Shown: positions 43,121 through 59,195, counted from the first letter of the stretch. The stretch is 64,000 nt of DNA from Cynocephalus volans (GCF_027409185.1 NC_084472.1:19764524-19828523), one strand, 5' to 3'. The notes: generated by a model not told the origin, from the sequence alone. Translations and numbers: made by a program.

Positions 43121-46100
43121 GCACTTTGCTTTCTGAATCTCCATAGCATATAGTTGAGCAGGACTGGCCTACAGAGGCTGACATTTGAGGGAAAACAAGC
43201 ACGATCAGTTTTTCACGGGCCAAGTGAGTCAGCCCAATACACCGAAAGCCAGATAGAAAGTTGGTTTAGGAAGCTGTTTACTTAATTTGACAAGTGTCAT
43301 TATACCAGTTCGGTAATTTCTTGTTTTTGAAATAATGAAAGATAAAATACGGGCGCACCATCCTTCTCCCAACGCTAATAATCTAGCGTATACTACATAC
43401 TGTAAAATGGTTATGAATTTTCATTATTTGTCTGGGCTTTAACGTTTAAATTTTTTTCCTGGAGTGGCAAACCGAAAACATTTATTTCACACTTGGTTTC
43501 TGGTTTTCAGGCTGCTCGATTTCACGATACTTTCATTAGAAGAATGAAAGACTTTTGTGCCACTTTTTTGAAGGTTTGCTTAACAGGCTTGTTTCCATTG
43601 GGATTTTGTGTACCTCAAATTAAAGTTATGAAGGAATCCAGCTATTTTAGCTTCATAACTGTTCTTTGCATGCTAACGTAGAACTGTTGTGCCATTTAAA
43701 AGATCACCTGTTAGGGACGGCCCTTGGCTCACTTGGGAGAGTGTGGTGCCGAAAACACCAAGGCCACAGGTTCGGATCCTTATTTAGGGATGGCCGGTTA
43801 GCTCACTTGGGAGAGCGTGGTGCTGACAACCCAAGTCAAGCGTTAAGATCCCCTTACCGGTAATCTTCAGAGAAAAATAAAATAAAAATAAAAGGTCACC
43901 TGTTAATCTTATTGGATCTTCAGGTTTGGTCTTAACAGGAAAAGTGTTAATTAATTAGCTATTAAGTAAAGAAAATTTGATTTTTTGAGAGTTCTAATAC
44001 AACTGTAGGAAGAATCTAAGCTATTACATCTACCTGTTATTTCATGTATTTTTTGTGTTAAGGCCTTGTTTACAAGATCAAGATCAGTAGATATAAAACA
44101 GCAAAATGAGTAAACAGAGACTAATAAACATATACATGTTAAATATATTACTTAAGCATCTATAAAGGCTGGTGAAAGTGTCAAATGAGACAAACTGTGC
44201 TCAGAATACATCCTGACTTTAGAACAAATTTCACTTACAAAACTAATTTAATAATAACATTTTATATCATTTTCATTTAAGTGTACATTATCAGAGCTAT
44301 ATAATCCCATTTTTGTCATTTAACAAAAAAATATTCCTTGTTTATAGAAGTTCTATCAGGAAGAAAGGGCTTTGACAGGCAAAAGAGAAGGAGGCCAAAA
44401 GTATAACTTAATCCTTTTCTTCTCTAACCTCAGGGAAGACCGAAGCGATTACAAAAACCTCAATGGAGGGTGTAGAGATTTGAGGAGGGTTTTGAAAAAT
44501 GGGAAGAATGTTAAAGGCCAAAAATACTCAAAACTTTTTAGTCAGGACCTCTTTATGCTCTTAAAAATCATTGAGGACCAAAGAACTTTTGTTTACATTG
44601 GTTATATCTATTGATATTTATCATATCAGAAATTAAAACTGAGAAATTGAAAATTAAGTCATTTAAAAGTTATATGCTAACATAAATAACATATTTTTGT
44701 ATTAAAATTTTTCAAAACAAAAAAAGTGAAGAGAATAGGATTGACATTTTTGCAAATCTCTTTAATGTGTGGCTTCTTTGAAGGGAGCTAGATTTTCATA
44801 TCTCCTGTTTTCATTCAATCTGTTGTGATATGTTTTGGTTGAAGTATATGAGGAAAATCCATTTTCACAGGTTTATAGATTATAGCAGGTGTAATTGAAG
44901 ATGAGTGATAAGAGCATGATAGAAATACTGAGAGCAAATTGAGTTAATTTCTGAAACTGCACATTTACTTCCTAACCTCATACCTTAGAAAATTCCAGAA
45001 AACACAAGAATGAACAAGCACAGATTCCGTTAGCCAGCCGAGTGATGATACCATCACATGTGATGTAGATTCTGGAAAACTCCACTCCACACTCCTGAGA
45101 GAAGGAAAGTTAAAAAGACAAAAAATGTCTCAGTATCATTTTGAAAATTTTTGACCTTGTAGACCCCCTAAAAGGGTCTTGGGGACCCCTCTTCCAAGGA
45201 CTCAGGGTGCCAGTTACAAAATGCAGAACTGCTATTATGGACAATGAATTTTAGGGGTATTCCAAGAAGGGAGGATTTGCAAACTGTGAAGCCAAAAGTG
45301 AGGAAGTATGTAGCTGTGTTGGAAAAGGAGCTGTAAAAAATGGATTAGTGATATTTTCAAAACTGTCCTGGTCATCAAAAACAAGGAAAATCCGAGAAAC
45401 TCACATCCAAGAGGAGCCTAAAGAGAAATGACAACTAAATGTAATATATCCTGAATGGGATTCTGCAATAGAAAAAGGACATTAGGGAAAAACTAAAGAA
45501 ATCTGATTATGGATTTCAGTTAATAATAATAATAAGGTATCAATGCTGGTTCATTAACTGTAATAGAAATATGATACTAATGCAAAATGTTAAGAGTAGG
45601 GGAGACTGGGTATGCGGTATTTGGGAGCTCTACTATCTTTGCAATTTTTTCTGTAAATATAAAACTATTCCAAAATTTAAAGTTTTTAAAAAATGGATTA
45701 GTGTTGTTTTATAGACCCAGCTCAGTTTTTCCAGAGACCTTTGTCTTGAGATGTAAAATTATTCACTTAAATATTCTGCACAGACTTTATCTTCTAGGTG
45801 CATGGTTAGAAAAGGGACATTACTGGTGGTTATGGTTCTCTTGACTTGCTTCAAGTAGAGGACTGAATTTTTGTTATTTATGTGCCTCTATCATGTTTGC
45901 TGTTTTTGATTTTACTCGATTCTTTCCCTATAGTTGTCTTCAATAAAACTTTTTAAAAAGTGGGACAGGTAGCTAGAGGCACATCTTTAGGAGCTGGAAG
46001 AAAAGGGGGATGATTTCCCTCTAATCTGCAGCTAGCCAGATATGGGAAAATATGGTAGTAATGAAGACCCCCCGTGAACAGAGTTAGTGGTAGCAGTTTT

Positions 46101-49100
46101 GCAAAGAAAAGGACAACAGTGTGGGTCTTAACGGTTCTTTAGCAAGAGGAAAGAAAGAATCAGGGAGCTGGTTATGGGCTTGATGGATGTCCTTTTAGGT
46201 AGAATAACTTACTGGGAAGGACTGAGTGAGGTTTCCCATCAGATCTAGATGCTATGGGGAGTTTATGTTGTTGATGAACAGAATAGTGGGAAATGACTTT
46301 GGATAGGCAGGATAGAGCAAGATTATGGAGGGCTTCCCCCATCTCCTTAGGTTTATTATTATTATTTTAATATTTATTAAAGTTTCTCTATTAACAAAGA
46401 GTGTTTGAAGAGTCACAAGATGACAGAGGATTCCCCTACATATGCCCCATGGTGCCTGTTCATAGGAGAAGCCTCTAGTAAATTTTCTAAGCCCCCTGAG
46501 ATATGAACTGATTGTGCCCATGAGGAAGGTCCAGGGAGTCTGCCCCCTGCCTGGAAGCTGTCCCTAACACAGCCTGGAAAATTTTTATGGAGGGCTTTTG
46601 ATGGCTGGTTTGAAGAGTTTGGATTTGATTTCAAAGTATGGGAATTGGCAATCTTTCTGAAATCTTTACTTATTTACCTCATTCCGGAAAGTTGTCTCAG
46701 GGTGAGGTGGCCCAGCAGAGCTGGTCAACAGAGGTACAGGGAAATATAGCTCTGGAGTCTAAGGCTCTGAGGAGCAAGATCAGTAGGAGTGGCAGTTAAA
46801 GTGTCTTGGTGCTATTTGTGGTCTCTACATGTTTCCCTTGTGAGCCAGTCCATCTGGGAGTAGGTACATCTTCGCCTCAAGAGAACAAAATTACTGCCTG
46901 TCATTTTTGCCTGTTCTGAGAAATTGTTAGCTAACACTTTATCCCTTAGCAGAATTAATTGACAGATGGCAAAAGACTGGAAAAAGACTAGAAACCTCAG
47001 AAATAGGTGGGTGAGATGGAGGAAAGGACATTAGCATAGCAGGGATGTAGAAAGGTACCAGACCTCTGCAGCCTAGGGACAACCTGGCAGTTTCACTGAA
47101 TATCTGCAGTGTTTCTTTTCAGCACATATTATTCAGTAAATACTTGAATGCTTCTTTATGTCTGAAACTCTATGCTGGGCTCTGAGGATGAGAAGACCCC
47201 ACCCTTCAAGGGGCTCATGCTCTTTCATGGCTGATGCATTAACCCTAAGTAGTGATCAGTCTTATGCTAACAGTGTTTGCATAATATGGGATCACAAAGG
47301 AAGAGATCCAACTTAGCCTGATGACATTGTATATGTACAGAGGAGTGGTGTGCAGAGGAGACGATATTTAATTGGTATAAATTAGAGAAGAGAGAAAAAC
47401 CAAAGAGAGAGAGAAGCATGGGTGAAGGCATGGAGTGAGGGATGCCATATTTAGCATGTGATTAGTGTTACTGATGTGTAGAATAGATTAGGGCTGAGAC
47501 TAGAAGAATAAATTCAGGCACGTTGTGAGGGACATTCCTTGATGAGGCATTTGGATTTTATATCACAGGCAGAAGGGAAGTTTGCTTCTCACATTCCAGG
47601 GTAAGGTCATTAGGGAAGCTGTATAGCAAAATGCTGAGAGTGCAGCCTCTTGAGTCCTACTGCCTTGGTTCAAATCTCAGCGCTTCCATCTACAGTCTTT
47701 TATCTTGGGTTAAAAAAACCTTTCTGTGTCTCAGTTTCTAAATCTATAAAATAGGGATGATATTGCAACTACTCAGTTGTTGTATAACTTAAATAATCTA
47801 TGTCAGTTATGTATGTTTAGCCAAGTGACTTAAATATAATGAATGTTCATCTGTTGTATGTTATGCTATATTAGTCATTGCCAAATGTGATTGAGAATTC
47901 TGAGTTAGAGAATTCAGTCATCTGCCCTTTTGAACCTGGACTTTGAAACTGATCAGATGGAGCATTTCTAGGCTAGACAGCATTATATCTTCTACCTAGA
48001 AGATGAAGAAGGAAGTCAGCAGATTCATGTGCCAAAAGATTAGCTATGTTCTCCAGATTACAGACAGCTTCACAATTCTAGACCTCAAAATCCTCACCAG
48101 GAGAGTGCTCACTTGCTGATAATCTCTGAGTGAATGAGTCACAGCAGACCTTCAGGAAGCCCCCTGTTTTCTCCAGGTCTGGCCTTATAGAAGGCTGGAA
48201 CAATTCTGCAGTAGGCTAATGTAGGTATGTGGTAGGGGCCAGGTACATCTCCTCTAGACTAGATAAAACTGGATTCTGATTCACTCAGGCATAAATATAG
48301 TTATCGTTTATCACCCTTAGGTGCTCTGCCCAAACAGCCTGAGCCAAGTAAATACCTGAACCCCAACACTACAAAACCTGAACAAGGGTCAGTTGTCCAG
48401 TTGTCTCGTGAGAGTCATGCCAATCAGCCCTTAGACCAGCTGAAGAGCCTGTACAGACTAAACTTGATTAAATAATTTTGTGGCTAAAACTGGTATCATC
48501 ATATGCTATAGAGTAAATTAGATACTAGGGTAGTTAAGGAATGAGTCTGAATGTTATCCTAATGGCAGTGGGAAACAATAAAAGAGTTTTATGTAAGGAA
48601 ATGGAACCAATCAAATCTGCATTTTAAGAAAAACCATTTTGTTGTGGTGTGGAGAATGGAAAAAGTAAGACTGGGAGCAAAGATTAGTTAGGAGGGTCTT
48701 ATAGTAACCCAGTGATGGGATATCTTAAAGTAGAATCATGGAAGGGGGTTGGAGAGAGATGGGCAAGTTCAAGAGATACTTAGACATCTTACTCAACATT
48801 AATGGTCTTAATCACTAGACTGTAAAATGTAATAATTTGCTGCTGCTAAGTAAAGCTTGTCCTCTCAAAAATTATGAATTGTGAAATAAACCTTCTATAG
48901 TTTATATTTCAAGAAGGCTGAGACCATGATGTAATTGAGGAAGCCCAGCTGGATCTCATAGAGTATTACTTTGCTGTAGCCATATTGTTCCAAGAGTCTG
49001 TTTCTCAGCTTCTAAAGTTCAGAAATATCATTTTTGTTGTTTGTTCTTTGTTGTCTTTGTTTTAGTATATCCCAAGATGTCTTAAGAGGGGCTGACACAC

Positions 49101-52100
49101 ACTTTGTACACTTGACTTAATGTTTAAATTAGAATGAGTTATAACTTCTCAGTGGGCTTTGAATTGTGCTAGTTGTTAGTCTATTCCCAAAAGAAAATCT
49201 ACTTGGGAAGCCAAATTATTAGCAGAAGATTGCTTGGTGAGTAAGGAATTGGAGTTTCATGGGCTCATTGGCTAGTGGGGTGTAAAGCACAGTGCTTTTC
49301 AACTGTAGACATACCTACCTAATAGGCTGGAAAGTGCTTTTGCCTGTTTTAGGTTTATATTTATCTTTGATTAGATATAGCTTGGGAGATATTTTTACTT
49401 TTGAGATGATTTCTACATATAGCTATCATCATCATTGGGGTTTAAACTAGTTTAATTCTCAGAGGGTAACCTTATTTCCAATTTGGGAGGAACGTTGTTT
49501 CACTATTATGTATTGATCTGCATCTTTTTTTTAATAGTGTCCATGGGCTACCCCTCAAAATACAATATCATGTTCTTTGGCTGATGTAATGAGTGAACAG
49601 TTGGCTAAAGAACTGCAGTTAGAAGAAGAAGCTGCTGCATTTCCTGAAGTTTCGTAAGTGAAATTCACAAAGTATCTATTTTATCTCGCAGGTTATTATA
49701 GCAAAGCTTTAGGATTTGATTAGTGATCATCATGACAAGTGATTTAGAAATACATTTAGAAAAGCAGTGCAGTAGCACCATATCGGGAGTCCACTGATAT
49801 TTGGATTTTGGTCCTGATTCTGAGACTGGTTTTCAGTATTATCTTGGTCAAACCACTGTTTCTCTGGGTTGTAGTTATTTCATGTTCATGCAACAGTTTT
49901 ACTAGATGAGGGACAGTTTTGAGCAAGTGTTTGTAGTTTATCTTTTCATAAATATTTCTCTTTCCTTTGAGTAGAGCGCAGAACAAATGAATTCTGGGTC
50001 TCAGTTTGGATTTTATTATAGACCTTCTTTTAGCTTTCTCTTGTAGCTCTCTCAGTCCTAGCTGGTGCTCTCACAAGTGCATGCCACTGGTCTCGAGGCT
50101 TGCTGGCTAGGAGAAGGTGAATGGTTTGGTAGTGTTCTTTCCCATTGTTCAGTACAATTTTAACACTGAAAAGACACATCCTACTGTCATAATTGGTAGG
50201 CTCTGTTTACACAAGCCAGTATATTAACTTATATTGCCTTATTTTAAATAGTGTTGCTGAAGGACCGTTTATTACTGGAGAAAACATCGACACTTCCAGC
50301 GACCTAATGCTGGCTCAGATGCTACAGATGGAATTTGACAGAGAATATGATGCACAGCTTAGGCGCGAAGAAAAAAAATTCAATGGAGATAGCAAAGGTA
50401 CTATAACCTTTTTGAGACAGCTCCATTAGGTGGTAGAAAATGCTTATACTGTGCTCCTAAATAAATCTTCAACTATTTTTGTTTTATAAGTTTCCATTTC
50501 CTTTGAAAATTATCGAAAAGTGCATCCTTACGAAGACAGTGATAGCTCTGAAGATGAGGTTGACTGGCAGGATACGCGTGATGATCCCTACATACCAGGT
50601 ATCCATGCTTTTATTTTTTCAGAGTGTAGAATGGATAGGAAGACTGATTTTTCCAGTGAACCCTTTTAGCTTTATATTTGTCTTTGAACCTCAGGGGTAA
50701 TTTACTCTTAGATTCAAATGTCTTTTCAGACAATGTTGAATGCAGCAATTTAGTCTTTGCTATTTTTATATATTTGGCTTGTCTTAATCACCTTTAGCAA
50801 AACCAGTTCCTACTCCCAAAAAGGGTTTTATTGGAAAAGGAAAAGACATCACCACCAAACATGATGAAGTAGTATGTGGGAGAAAGAATACGGCAAGAAT
50901 GGAAAATGTAAGTCACAGAAAGTATCTGTTTCTGAATTGAGAGTTTTATTTGAATAAGTTTTAAAAACAGGATTCTAAATACAATGTCTTAAGTTTTTAA
51001 AAATATCTTTCTTCCTTTCTGATCATGTTTTAGATGACAATATATCAATACCACGAAGATTCGGCCACTAATGAGAACATAAAGTACCCCAGAATAAAAT
51101 TCTACAATGTTAAAAAAGCTAATTTGATATGTATTGATTCTAAAACTAAGGAATAGTTTTTATGAGAGTAATATTTGTGCTTCGGTATATTATTTTCTAT
51201 AAAATAGCATCCCTACCCAAGAAATAGATAACTGGTGATTGGGAGATAGAAATGGGAGGGAAAAATACTTTCTACTGTATATCTTTTTATGCTTTTTGAA
51301 TTTTTTATCCTGTGCCTGAACTACCCCTGCAAAATCAGAATAAAATGTAATTTAAAAAAATAGTATTCTAACTTTCATAAATATTGTGGTTAATATAAAA
51401 CATTTGGACTTTAGAACACAAATGCTTGTTAAGTAAACATATTATTAAATTATATCATTTCTAGAAATATTCAGGTCTGACTCTAGAATAGTGCTGTACA
51501 ATAGAACTTTTTGTCATAGTGGAAATGTTCTGTATCTGTGCTATACAATATGGTAGCCATTGCTATTGAGTACTTCAAATTTAGGTGGAGCCACTGAGGA
51601 ATTGAATTTTTAATTTAATTTTAATTAACATAAATTCCACATGTGGCCAGTGGCTACCTTATTGGACAGCACAGCTCTAGAACATAATTGTCATGAGCTG
51701 GGCGTAGCTTGCTATACTGATGTACTCCTCAAAAATAACTAATTATAGATAGCACCAAGATCAAGTGTTTGGATCCCCATACTAGCCAACTGCCAAAAAA
51801 AAAAAATAATAACTAAGTATGAAATTGTATTTTTTTTGATAAGGTTTGGTATAGCCTTCACGATATAATATAGTATTCTTTGGCTGATGTAAAAGCCAAG
51901 GTACAAAGTGTATGCTGAAAGACCTTACTTTTAGATGTGATTAGATGTTTTCTATGCATTGAATAAACTGCCTTTGGATTGTAGTTTCTTAAATAGTATT
52001 GCTCTTCTCTTTATTAGTGAGTTATTTTATTTTTTCTCTGTAGTACCTATGGATTCTGCTTTTGTAGCCTGGTCACCTATTGAGTATGAAACCTGTTTAA

Positions 52101-55100
52101 AAACTAATCTTCTCATTATTATTATTTTTTTTTTTTTACTGTCCCCATTTTAAAGTGTTTGGACGCTAATTCATTTTTTGTTTGTTTTGGCAGTTTGCAC
52201 CTGGGTTTCAGGTAGGAGATGGAATTGGAATGGATTTAAAACTATCAAACCATGTTTTCAATGCTTTAAAACAACATGCCTACTCAGAAGAACGTCGAAG
52301 TGCTCGCCTCCATGAGAAAAAGGAGCATTCTACTGCAGTAAGGATTTTTAGATTTTTTTTTTCTTTAATGGAAAAATTCATATCAGAAAACTTCATGTTT
52401 AGGGGAAAAAAACAAAATTTTATGTTCGATATTTTTTCATGAGATTGGCTTTTCAAATCAAAGATATAAATATAACCCAAGTGGCTTTGCTACTTGACTT
52501 CTCAAATGTAACATAATAGTTATTAATCACTTATTCAAAACTAACATTTTAGTGGTCATAATTTAGACCCTATAGTTTATATTGTAGCTGAATGTTCCGG
52601 GATGTTTTAAAATATTGTTTCCTATTACATTATTGACATATTTATAACTTCATAGTCTCTAATGTCTTACATTAATGAAGGTAGTGTCTGGTATTTTGAG
52701 AATAAACTAATTTATTAAACCTTTAGAAAAACTAATGATAAGAACGGTAGAGAGCTATTGAAACTTAAGGGATAAAATAAGATTTTGACTAAGCTCTAGT
52801 ATCTGACTTTTAATGTTTCTTTTAGACATTCACTTTCAAAGACATACATTAGTGTTGTATTCGTAGGAATGAATTGTATCTTGACAGCACTCTTTTAAGA
52901 GCCTGTTGTATATACATCTAGGTAAATTAAATAATAAAGGTTAAAAAAGTAAATATTTATTTTGAATGTTAAACATTAGAAATGGCTCAGAAAATATTTT
53001 ATGATTTACTTATAGAGCTTTATCTTTTGCAGGAAAAAGCAGTTGACCCTAAGACACGTTTGCTTATGTATAAAATGGTCAACTCTGGAATGCTGGAGAC
53101 AATCACTGGCTGTATTAGTACAGGAAAGGAATCTGTTGTCTTTCATGCATATGGAGGCAGGTAAATGAGCATAATACAATACCGTCATGTGAACAAAAAC
53201 TTAGTTTTTTGTACCGCAAATTGATGGAATTACAGAAAAGCAAAGTTAATGCTGCATGGCAAGCAGATTAATTTAATTTAATTTTATTTTTTACTTTGTT
53301 TTGACTGGCTGGTACAGGGATCTAAACCCAAAGACCTTGGTGTTATAAGGTTGTACTCTAACCAGTGGCAGAGTAATTTAAAAGTGTTACTGTAGAAAGT
53401 TGAAACAATATAGGGACATGTAAAGAAAAACACAATCATCCTAATCCCACCACCCAGAGATAACCATTAATAATTCTGTGTTGACTTCTCCAGTTTTGTT
53501 TCAATGCACATATTATTTTTTATACTGTTGTAATCACATATGTCATACAGGCAGGTGTAAGTGGCAGAGCAACTTGTGAACCTGGGTTTGACCCAAAACC
53601 AATGTCTTTCCACTATGGGGCCCTTTGGTACCAGGTTGGGGGGACACGCTTTGATTAGTTCTGTTTCCTCCCCTTATGACTCTGATCCTTACTTTAAGAA
53701 GTAGTAGCTTTAAATAATGCTTGTATTATTTAAGGAAATGTCTTTTAAAGATCTTATGCTATTTTAGATCTTACCCACTTCAATTTTGTCACAGGGACTT
53801 AGATAAGTAAAGAATGGCATTCGGAAGAAAAGCATTTTTTTAAACAAAGCCTGTTTAGAGAATGTCCTTAAGTCAGAAACGTGAAATCATCCGGTTACTT
53901 ACCATTGAAGCCGACCAGCAAGGCACCACTTTAGCTATTCCTTTACCTTAACATTGTTTACAAAAATGTTCAAATAGATTACAGAAATTGTTTTTTTTTT
54001 TTTTTTTTGGCTTAGAAAATGTTCATTGTGTACTTAACAGGATTCAAGTGATAATAGGTCAAGTCCTTGCCTTTAGTGCCTTCTTCACTATTTAATTGGT
54101 CTCCCTTTCTAGATAAGACATATATATATATATAACCATGTATCAAATTATACTGTTAACTTGCAAAATGAAGAGGATAAAAATGAATGTTGGAATAAAA
54201 TAGCTTAACATTTGAGCTTACATTTTTTAAACTATGTGATCTGGAACAAAGTTACTAAACCTCATTTAAAAACTGAACCTCAGGGCTGGCCCGTGTCTCA
54301 CTTGGGAGAGTGTGGTGCTGATAACACCAAATCAAGGTTAAGATCCCCTTACCGGTCATCTTTAAAAAAAAAAATACAAAAAAACTGAACCTCACCTCAT
54401 AGGATTTTTGTGGGGATAAATGAGATCATATTTGATAATACCTAGTATATATTAATCTTAATGAACATTTATTCCTTCCTTACTTTAATCTTTCTTTCCC
54501 TCTTTCCAAATCTCAACTGAGAGTTCTCTGAGACCAGGCAAATATAATTTAATGGCACAAATTATTTTTAAAATGAAAGATTACTCATGGTGATAAATTA
54601 AAACTACAGAAAGGATATTAAAATGAAAAGTAGCTTTCATAGTACCTACTCTTACCCCATAGATTTTTTTCTCCAGAGGTAACCTCTATTAACAGTTTTT
54701 AGTCTTATGAAATTTCTTATGCATATATCTTTTATTTTTTATATGAAGAGATTATACTCTACATTCAAGGTCTTAGTTTTTCAGTTAATATATTATTATA
54801 ATAATATTATTAATATTATTCTATATCACTGGCTTGTACCACCCCATATTTTCTATAGTACATTCCATTGTGTGAATATACAGGAATATCTTTGTATATA
54901 TATCTTTGTGTGCTTTTGCAAATATATGCTTAAGCTAAATTCCTAATAATGAAATTGCTAGAGCAAAAACCAATATGCATGTTCTCCCTTTTTGTGAAAC
55001 AGTGGAAGACCTCATTGAATGGAGAGCATCTGATTTGCTCACTGTTTGGGCCTCTCGGCTGGCTATTACAGCAAACATGTTTCTTGATTTCTTTTATTTA

Positions 55101-58100
55101 TTAAAAATTTACTTTAAAAAAAAAACTTCCTTAAGTCACACCAGAGGCCAGAATCTTGAATTTGTGTTTATCTTTTAATTGTAGGGCAAATTTAATTTTT
55201 CTTATGAGCTAGTCAAATTGTATACATTCTGAATGTCAGTAGGTATTGCCATATTGCCCCGTGAGAAGGTTAACCAATTTTTACTACTACCAGCAGTATG
55301 ATCTGTATTCCTCATTCTCATCAATGCTTAATATTGTCAAACTTAATGGTTTTTGCCAGTGTGAAAGATGAAAAGTAATGTCTTGATATTTTGGTATGCA
55401 TTTATTTAATTACGATTCAAGTTGCACGTTTTTTTTCAAGTGTTTTATTGGACATTTGTGGGTTTTTTTCTTGTTAACTACCTTGTTTATCCTTTGTCCA
55501 TTTACTGTTATACTTATTGATACTCTGATATAATGAATAATCTCTTTCTTTCTGGTGGAATTGGTATTGTAATCTGTACTTTGACATTTCTTAAGTTTTC
55601 TACAACTGAAAATAAATGCTTTTAAATGTTTGTTGGTTTTCTAAGCTATGTAACAAATTACTACAAATTTATCAGCTTAAAACAATACCCATTTATTATC
55701 TCATATTTAACTGTTGACTGAAAGTCCAGGCCTGGCTTAGCTGGGTTCTCTGCTCAGGGTCTCAAAAGGCTGTAGTCTAAGCGTCAGCCAGGCTATGTTC
55801 CTTTCTGAAGCTTGGGGTCCTCTTCCCTTGGCACTTCAGTTCCTTGTAGCTATAGGACTGATGTCCCATTCTCTTGTTGGCTGTCAGCCAAGGGCTGCTC
55901 TCAACTCGAGGCCCCTGCAGTTCCTTGCCATGTGGCCCGCTCACATAGCAGCTTATTCCTTCAGAGCCAGCAGGAGAATCTCTTGCTCCATGCTGCTAAG
56001 ACTGCATCTTAGATAGTAGGATGTAATCATGGGAATGACCATCTCATCACCTTTGCCACATAACATAACCTAACCCAGGGAGTGGCTATCCGAGCCACTC
56101 TCAAGGGGAGGGTTGTACAGGCTTTACATACCAGGGGGCTGGGATTTTGGAGGCCTTTGTCTTAGAATTCTGCCTCCCACAAAGCTCTTTCAGTTTCTCT
56201 CACTCTCAGTTGGCTAAGCAGTCAACAATTATTCAAATAGTAACTTGTGCTAGATTTTTCAGGGAGTAAAGTATAAAACATGTTTTTTACTCTCAAAGAG
56301 CTTATGCTGTAGCCAAGAGAAGAACATTACAGCAAGAACCGTTATGGTTGATCAAAGATAATTACATAATAGAGTGCACAGTTATACAAATGAGACCTCA
56401 TATGGTATAGGAATAGAGAACAGAACAAGGTCATTGCTGGGCACATTCTTGGGAATCCATCATGATGAAGTTAGATCTCAATCTGGATTTTTAAAGTAGG
56501 CAAAAAAAACCCCAAACTGTTGAGTACAAAAAGCTAGTTGCAGAATATATACAGTATGCCATCTATTTAAAATTTAAAGTCATACAGAAAATAATATATG
56601 TGGATATTTATTCTATAGATGCTTATACATGTGGATACTTATGTTTAAAAGGACTAGAAATATACCGTTTTTGATAGTGATTGCCTCTGGTGAGGTGGGA
56701 AGGAGAATGAAACTACCTGGGGTAGTAATTAAAGAGAACTTTAGCTTTATCTGTAGTGTTTAATTTCTTTTGTATTATATAATTTTAATTTTGTATTAAC
56801 AATAGGTAAGTGTGTCTCTCTTATCTAAAAGTATTTATACCAAAATAAAAATAATGGTTAATTTCTAAGAGATGAATTAATGGGTAATTCTTTTTTAAAA
56901 AAAGGCTAAAGTGGGAGGCTTGACGTTTAGTCAATGAGAAGATTAGAAGGTATGTGTTTAGAGGCAATAGGAAATAAAACTATATGAGCACACCAGAAAT
57001 TGGTGAGGAGGAACTTAAAAGCTAGGCAAAGGGATGTGTAATTTGCTAAAAAATAAGGAAGTTTTTTTAGTAGGAGAATGATAAGATGAATCTTATAAAT
57101 TGGACTCTATTCTAGAGACTTTCTAAGTAAGGAATCTCTTCTGTGGTATTTTTAGTAAAGCCTCATCTGCTGTATGGTTAAAGTATTCCAATGACAGAGA
57201 GCTTATCTCAAAATCTGTCCTGTAACATCTATAACATCTTTAAGTTACTGGAAATTTCTTCTTTGTATAGAGTCTCTTATCTGTGTCTCTGGAATTGATT
57301 CATCCATTCACCACATATTTGAGCAGCAACCACGTGCCAGGTACTCTTCTAGGTACTGGAGATACAGCAATGCATGGTAGAGGGAAGGTCCCTGCTGTAG
57401 TGGAGTACACTTCCTCCGCTCCCCAACCCCCTCCAAGACTGGGGATGCAAATGTGGGAATTACCCATATATAGCTGGTATTTAAAGCGATGGAGCTAAAT
57501 GAAATTGCCCAGGAAGAGAAGGGGGAGTTTTAACATTTGGTTTACTCTAACCTTTGGAGACTAAGTGGAGGAGTTGGAGTCAGTCTAGAGAACAGGGTAT
57601 GGAAGGAGGTTGGCAGTTTGACTCAGATTCTGTCCTCTGGAAATATTCCATATTTCTTTTCCAGATTAACATCCCTTCATATATTTAAAGGTAAATATTG
57701 TCCCTCATTCCATCTACTTCCTTTTCATTCCCACTGCCACCACCATGATTCAAGCCCTTTGAATAGATCACTATTGTGGGACTGTTACAATAACATCCTG
57801 AGTAGGCCCCATTTCACTAGCCTCCCTGCTCCCTTCCATCCTGACGTTATCATTCACTTGATCTTCATGAAGTGAGTTTTTGAGAGTGCCCGGCTCAAAA
57901 GCCCTTGCCATTCCCTACTACCTTTGGGAACACATCCAGGCTCTTCAGCTCCAACTTCTTTCATCTTCTCTTTCCAGCCAAGTCTGAACTGTAGCGTTTG
58001 TTGTTCCTTAGATATGTCCTATAGTTTCCTACCTCTGCTTTTGTTAATACTGTTCAAATCCTATCCATTGCCCTGGTTCTGTTTCAGATGCCACCTGTGC

Positions 58101-59195
58101 CATGAAGCCTTGCCTGACCTTTCCAATCAATAGGGACCTGTCCTATTCACATACTTCCTTTATTCTCTCCTGCCCTCCCTGCATACTCACAGGACAGGGA
58201 CCTCTTTACTCACCTTTATATCCGCTAGGAGTGAAAGAGTTACTTGTAAAAAGCTGTTTTACCTGTTGCTTTTCTTGAATCTTGTGCATGAACCATCCCA
58301 GGTAGATTGTAGCCTATTTTAAAGTGCATGTTTTCATTGGATTCCATAGTCACTAAGAACATTGTATTACAGATTGTTGAAAACTGGTTGACAGTTTATT
58401 TGAAACTATGTTTTTTTTAACAAAACAAACCAAAACATAAAGTTTTATTTAAAATTCGAAGGCTTGGGCAAGAAACCAAAAAGACACTCTTAGAGGAGGT
58501 AGATGTACTCTAGTGTTATAGAATCTTCATTTTGAAATCATTTTACTTATGAACTGGCGACTTGTTCTGACTTAATTTTTTTTTCTTCCACTTAGCATGG
58601 AGGATGAAAAGGAAGCTAGTAAAGTTATACCCACAGAATGTGCCATCAAGGTATTTAAAACAACCCTTAACGAGTTTAAGAATCGTGACAAATATATTAA
58701 AGATGATTTCAGGTTTAAAGATCGCTTCAGTAAACTAAATCCACGTAAGATCATCCGCATGTGGGCAGAAAAAGAAATGCACAATCTCACAAGGTAAAGA
58801 AATCATTGTGCTAGAAGTAATCTTGAGTAATTACCTTTTTGTATTAGGACCAAAAAAAAATTCATGCTTGCTTTTAAATTCATTTATAGAAATAATGAAA
58901 GGCTATATATGTAACTGGAACTCAGTGTTTTAGTATGAAAAAGCCATTTTTTTCCTTTTCTCAGTGAAGTTTGAGGGAAACTAAGGCATTTTCTGCCTAA
59001 GATGTTCTGTCATGTATCTGAATGCTATCTTTTAAAATGTCTTTCTCAAGAAATAGGACTTCCAGCTTCCTACTAGGCTTAATATAAATAATGATTTGTG
59101 GGCCGGCGCATGGCTCACTTGGGAGAGTGTGGTGCTGACAATACCAAGTCAAGGGTTAAGATCCCCTTACTGGTCATCTTAAAAAAAAAAAAAAA

